NCBI RefSeq assembly: GCF_014643535.1
Contig: NZ_BMJQ01000006.1
Span: 62,001 to 126,000 of the forward strand
DNA from: Aliidongia dinghuensis
Lineage (GTDB): Bacteria; Pseudomonadota; Alphaproteobacteria; ATCC43930; CGMCC-115725
Direction: 5' to 3'
DNA length: 64,000 nucleotides
Made by a program: the position numbers and the translations under genes
Shown here: positions 60,842 through 64,000 of the stretch, in pieces
Layout of the letters: each line of letters opens with the position of its first letter
Numbering within the stretch: position 1 is the stretch's first letter
The notes under the pieces: generated by a model
What the model saw: only the letters and a program-made list of their open reading frames with translations
What the model was told of the DNA's origin: nothing
Databases searched by the model: none

Positions 60842-62932
60842 TCAGATGAGACCGATCGAGGTGACGAGCACGTCGATGATCTTGATGCCGATGAACGGGA
60901 CGATGACACCGCCCAGCCCATAGATCAGCAGGTTGCGGGCGAGCAGGCGGGAGGCCGACTGCGGCCGGTAGCGCACGCCCTTCAGCGACAGCGGAATGAG
61001 CGCGATGATGATGAGCGCGTTGAAGATGATTGCCGACAGGATGGCGCTTTCCGGCGTCTTCAGCTGCATGATGTTCAGCGCCTGCAGCTGCGGGTAGAAG
61101 GCGAGGAACATGGCCGGGATAATGGCGAAGTACTTCGCCACGTCGTTCGCGATCGAGAAGGTCGTGAGCGCGCCGCGCGTCATCAGCAACTGCTTGCCGA
61201 TGCCGACGATCTCGATGAGCTTGGTCGGGTCGCTGTCGAGATCGACCATGTTGCCGGCCTCGCGAGCCGCAACCGTGCCGGTCTGCATGGCGACGCCGAC
61301 GTCGGCCTGGGCCAGGGCCGGGGCGTCGTTGGTGCCGTCGCCGCACATGGCGACCAGCTTGCCCTTGGCCTGCTCGTCGCGGATCAGTTTCAGCTTCGCC
61401 TCCGGCGTCGCCTGGGCCAGGAAGTCGTCCACGCCCGATTCCGCCGCGATCGCAGCCGCCGTCAGCGGATTGTCGCCGGTGATCATCACCGTGCGGATGC
61501 CCATCTGGCGGAGTTCCGCGAAGCGCTCGCGGATGCCGCCCTTGACCACGTCCTTGAGGTGGATGACGCCCAGCACGCGGCCGTCCTTGGCGACGGCGAG
61601 CGGCGTGCCGCCGGCCTTGGCGATCCGCTCGGTCGTCTCGGTGAGCTCGCGCGGGAAGGCGAGGTTGGGGTTGCGGTTGACATCGCGCACGTGGGCGACG
61701 ATCGCGTCGACGGCACCCTTGCGGATCGAGCTGCCGCCGATGTCGACACCGCTCATGCGGGTCTGCGCGGTGAACGGGATGAAGACGGCGTTGAGCGGCC
61801 CCATCTCGCGCGCCCGGATGCCGTATTTCTCCTTGGCCAGCACCACGACCGAACGGCCTTCCGGCGTCTCGTCCGAGAGCGAGGAGAGCTGCGCCGCGTC
61901 GGCCAGGTCCCGCTCAGACACGCCGGGCATGGCGATAAGCTCGGTCGCCACACGGTTGCCGAGCGTGATGGTGCCGGTCTTGTCCAGGAGCAGCGTGTCG
62001 ACGTCGCCCGCCGCCTCGACGGCGCGGCCGGACATGGCGAGCACGTTGAACTTGACCAGCCGATCCATGCCGGCGATGCCGATCGCCGACAGGAGCGCAC
62101 CGATCGTGGTCGGGATGAGCGTCACGAACAGTGCCACCAGGATCACGACCGAGACGGCGCCGCCGCCATAGGTCGCGAAGCTCGGGATCGTCACCGTCGC
62201 CAGCACGAAGATGATCGTCATGCCGATGAGCAGGATGTTGAGGGCGATCTCGTTCGGCGTCTTCTGGCGCTGGGCGCCCTCGACCAGCGCGATCATGCGG
62301 TCGAGGAAGGTCGAGCCTGGGCTCGCCGTGATGCGCACCTTGATATGGTCGGAGAGCACCCGCGTGCCGCCGGTGACCGCCGAGCGGTCGCCGCCGGACT
62401 CGCGGATGACCGGTGCGGATTCACCGGTGATGGCGCTCTCGTCGACCGAGGCGACGCCTTCGATCACCTCGCCGTCGGACGGGATGAGATCGCCGGCGTC
62501 GACCAGCACCAGGTCGCCCGCCCTGAGGCTCAGGCCCGGCACGGTGACGAAGGTCGTGGCGTCGGCGGCCGCGAGCTTCTTCGCCATGGTCTCGGTCCGC
62601 GTCTTGCGGAGCGCATCGGCCTGGGCCTTGCCGCGGCCCTCGGCCACTGCCTCGGCGAAATTGGCGAATACGACCGTGAACCAGAGCCAGATCGCGATCT
62701 GGCTCTCGAACAGGATATGGCCGGTGCCCATGACGATGTCGCGGGCGAGAAGGACGGTGGTGAGCGCCGCCACCACCTCGACCACGAACATCACCGGGTT
62801 GCGGACGAGCGTCCGCGGATCGAGCTTCTTGAACGATTCGCCGATCGCCGGAACCAGGATCTTGGAGTCGAACAGCGAGGATGTGCGCGTATTGCGGACG
62901 GCGTCGCCGGGGGCAAATACGGTTTCAGTCAT
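60842..62932 (-). CDS. kdpB: Potassium-transporting P-type ATPase KdpB
   Basis: 696 residues with seven membrane helices. It has the actuator motif [15 protein letters not shown], phosphorylation site [16 protein letters not shown]-binding IRKGAVDAI, and hinge [21 protein letters not shown]. It powers K+ uptake through KdpA under K+ limitation. It begins 20 bp downstream of kdpA. Confidence 0.98.
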   Translation of the reverse strand: MTETVFAPGDAVRNTRTSSLFDSKILVPAIGESFKKLDPRTLVRNPVMFVVEVVAALTTVLLARDIVMGTGHILFESQIAIWLWFTVVFANFAEAVAEGRGKAQADALRKTRTETMAKKLAAADATTFVTVPGLSLRAGDLVLVDAGDLIPSDGEVIEGVASVDESAITGESAPVIRESGGDRSAVTGGTRVLSDHIKVRITASPGSTFLDRMIALVEGAQRQKTPNEIALNILLIGMTIIFVLATVTIPSFATYGGGAVSVVILVALFVTLIPTTIGALLSAIGIAGMDRLVKFNVLAMSGRAVEAAGDVDTLLLDKTGTITLGNRVATELIAMPGVSERDLADAAQLSSLSDETPEGRSVVVLAKEKYGIRAREMGPLNAVFIPFTAQTRMSGVDIGGSSIRKGAVDAIVAHVRDVNRNPNLAFPRELTETTERIAKAGGTPLAVAKDGRVLGVIHLKDVVKGGIRERFAELRQMGIRTVMITGDNPLTAAAIAAESGVDDFLAQATPEAKLKLIRDEQAKGKLVAMCGDGTNDAPALAQADVGVAMQTGTVAAREAGNMVDLDSDPTKLIEIVGIGKQLLMTRGALTTFSIANDVAKYFAIIPAMFLAFYPQLQALNIMQLKTPESAILSAIIFNALIIIALIPLSLKGVRYRPQSASRLLARNLLIYGLGGVIVPFIGIKIIDVLVTSIGLI

Positions 62933-62952
62933 GATGGGATCCCAATTCCGGG

Positions 62953-64000
62953 CTAGTAGAGGCTGCCGGCCGCCAGGGCCAGATGCTCGACGATCGGCCC
63001 GAGTGCCAAGGCCGGGAAGAAGGTCAGGCCGCCGACGATGAGGATGACGGCGATCAGGAGACCCACGAACAGTGGCCCGTCGGTCGGGAAGGTGCCGACC
63101 GAGGGCGGCACGATCTTCTTGGCGCCGAGCGAGCCTGCCACCGCCAGCATCGGCACGATGAACAGGAAGCGGCCCACGAACATCGCGATCGCCAGCGTCA
63201 CGTTCCAGAAGATCGTGTTGGCCGAGAGGCCCGCGAACGCGCTGCCGTTGTTGCCGGTGGCCGATGTGTAGGCGTAGAGCACCTCGGAGAAGCCGTGCGG
63301 GCCGGCGTTGTTGAGCGCGCCCAGCGCCGTATCCGGCAGGACGGCGGCGACCGCCGAGAAGCCGAGGATCGACAAGGGCAGGATCAGGATCGCGAGCATC
63401 GCCATCTTGACCTCGCGGGACTCGAGCTTCTTGCCGAGATATTCCGGCGTGCGTCCGACCATGAGGCCGGCCACGAACACGGCCACGATCGCGAACATCA
63501 GCATGCCGTAGAGGCCCGAGCCGACACCGCCGAAGATGATCTCGCCCAGCTGGATGTTGATCATCGGGATCATGCCGGCCAAGGGCATGAAACTGTCATG
63601 CATCGAGTTGACGGCACCACACGACGCGTCGGTCGTGACCGTGGCGAAGAGCGCCGAGTTGGCGATGCCGAAGCGGACCTCCTTGCCTTCCATGTTGCCG
63701 CCGGCCTGCAAGAGGCTCGCGTGCTGGTCGACGCCCAGAGCCGCAATCGCCGGGTTGCCGCCGGCCTCGACCGGATAGACGACCGCGACGCCAGCCAGGA
63801 ACAGAAGTCCCATGACGCCGAAGATCGCCCAGCCCTGCTTCTCGGCACCAACCATGCGGCCGAACACATTCGTGAGCGCGGCACCGATCGAGAAGATCGA
63901 GATCATCTGGATGAAGTTGGTGAGCGCCGTCGGGTTCTCGAACGGATGCGCCGAGTTGGCGTTGAAGAAGCCGCCACCGTTCGTGCCCAGCATCTTGATC
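62953..64000 (-). CDS. kdpA: Potassium-transporting ATPase KdpA subunit (5' end outside window)
   Basis: The C-terminal ~348 residues of KdpA (usual length ~560). A selectivity-filter repeat is visible, [19 protein letters not shown], near the right edge. The later repeats are [20 protein letters not shown] and [13 protein letters not shown]. Several membrane helices follow to the stop. The start codon, and any kdpF, lie beyond position 64000. KdpDE regulators are not in the window. Confidence 0.97.
   Translation of the reverse strand, partial: IKMLGTNGGGFFNANSAHPFENPTALTNFIQMISIFSIGAALTNVFGRMVGAEKQGWAIFGVMGLLFLAGVAVVYPVEAGGNPAIAALGVDQHASLLQAGGNMEGKEVRFGIANSALFATVTTDASCGAVNSMHDSFMPLAGMIPMINIQLGEIIFGGVGSGLYGMLMFAIVAVFVAGLMVGRTPEYLGKKLESREVKMAMLAILILPLSILGFSAVAAVLPDTALGALNNAGPHGFSEVLYAYTSATGNNGSAFAGLSANTIFWNVTLAIAMFVGRFLFIVPMLAVAGSLGAKKIVPPSVGTFPTDGPLFVGLLIAVILIVGGLTFFPALALGPIVEHLALAAGSLY

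Noticed and set aside
59972..62956. 994-codon plus-strand frame across kdpB, kdpC and the OpgC gene start
   Set aside because: It is antisense to clear kdp genes and has the Arg/Asp/His-rich composition of a GC-driven shadow.

Overview
The window is high-GC DNA from a free-living, flagellated Gram-negative bacterium, most likely an alphaproteobacterium of the Rhodospirillales/Azospirillaceae kind. The gpmI-envC-ctpA-yibQ-rppH operon, LivHMGF transport, a Laf/Azospirillum-like flagellin and the codon use all point that way. No rRNA, tRNA, CRISPR array or intact mobile element was seen.

Layout. 1-2.5 kb: the end of an AraC-family regulator, a secreted PEP-CTERM protein built from two copies of one domain, and the frameshifted remains of an IS630-type transposase. 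2.5-16.4 kb: a four-gene surface-signalling and adhesin operon on the minus strand. It encodes a periplasmic STN+TonB_C-like protein, an ECF sigma factor, a FecR-type anti-sigma factor and a 3755-residue filamentous-haemagglutinin-like exoprotein; five 13-bp tandem repeats lie just upstream. 16.5-23.3 kb: a TonB-dependent receptor between two two-component systems, LytS/LytTR downstream on the same strand and a MoxY/NarX-like kinase with a LuxR-type regulator divergent. 23.4-29.8 kb: four exported carbohydrate-active proteins in one operon (beta-propeller protein, clan GH-A hydrolase, GH16 hydrolase, and an 883-residue protein with two related barrel domains). Divergent from it is a three-gene sugar-acid-type catabolic operon, 30.1-33.5 kb (PdxA2-like dehydrogenase, MFS permease, DapA-family aldolase).

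33.5-46.2 kb is mostly housekeeping: a DUF1194 protein, the gpmI-envC-ctpA-yibQ-rppH operon (glycolysis, septal peptidoglycan processing, RNA 5' end turnover), a PhnZ-like HD protein, two convergent MFS transporters whose genes overlap at their 3' ends, a glycine/tryptophan-rich secreted protein and a ketopantoate-reductase-like gene. 46.3-50.9 kb is a branched-chain amino-acid-type ABC transporter in which LivM and LivG are one polypeptide. 51-53.7 kb holds an orphan Tat-exported solute-binding protein and a solitary flagellin gene behind a very good sigma-54 promoter. 53.7-60.1 kb has an EamA exporter, murI and a tightly overlapping six-gene membrane operon (OpgC-like protein, two small membrane proteins, a Rieske/haem membrane oxidoreductase, a membrane-anchored unknown, an esterase). 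The window ends in kdpABC (high-affinity K+ uptake), with kdpA cut by the right edge.

The most promising parts for new biology are the STN/TonB_C-ECF-FecR-exoprotein operon with its repeat array, the extracellular glycan operon with the two-barrel enzyme, and the OpgC-Rieske operon. A recurring feature is short tandem repeats of 13-17 bp at gene junctions (16.3, 33.5, 41.5 and 55.6 kb). All functional calls come from reading motifs by eye; no database search was run.
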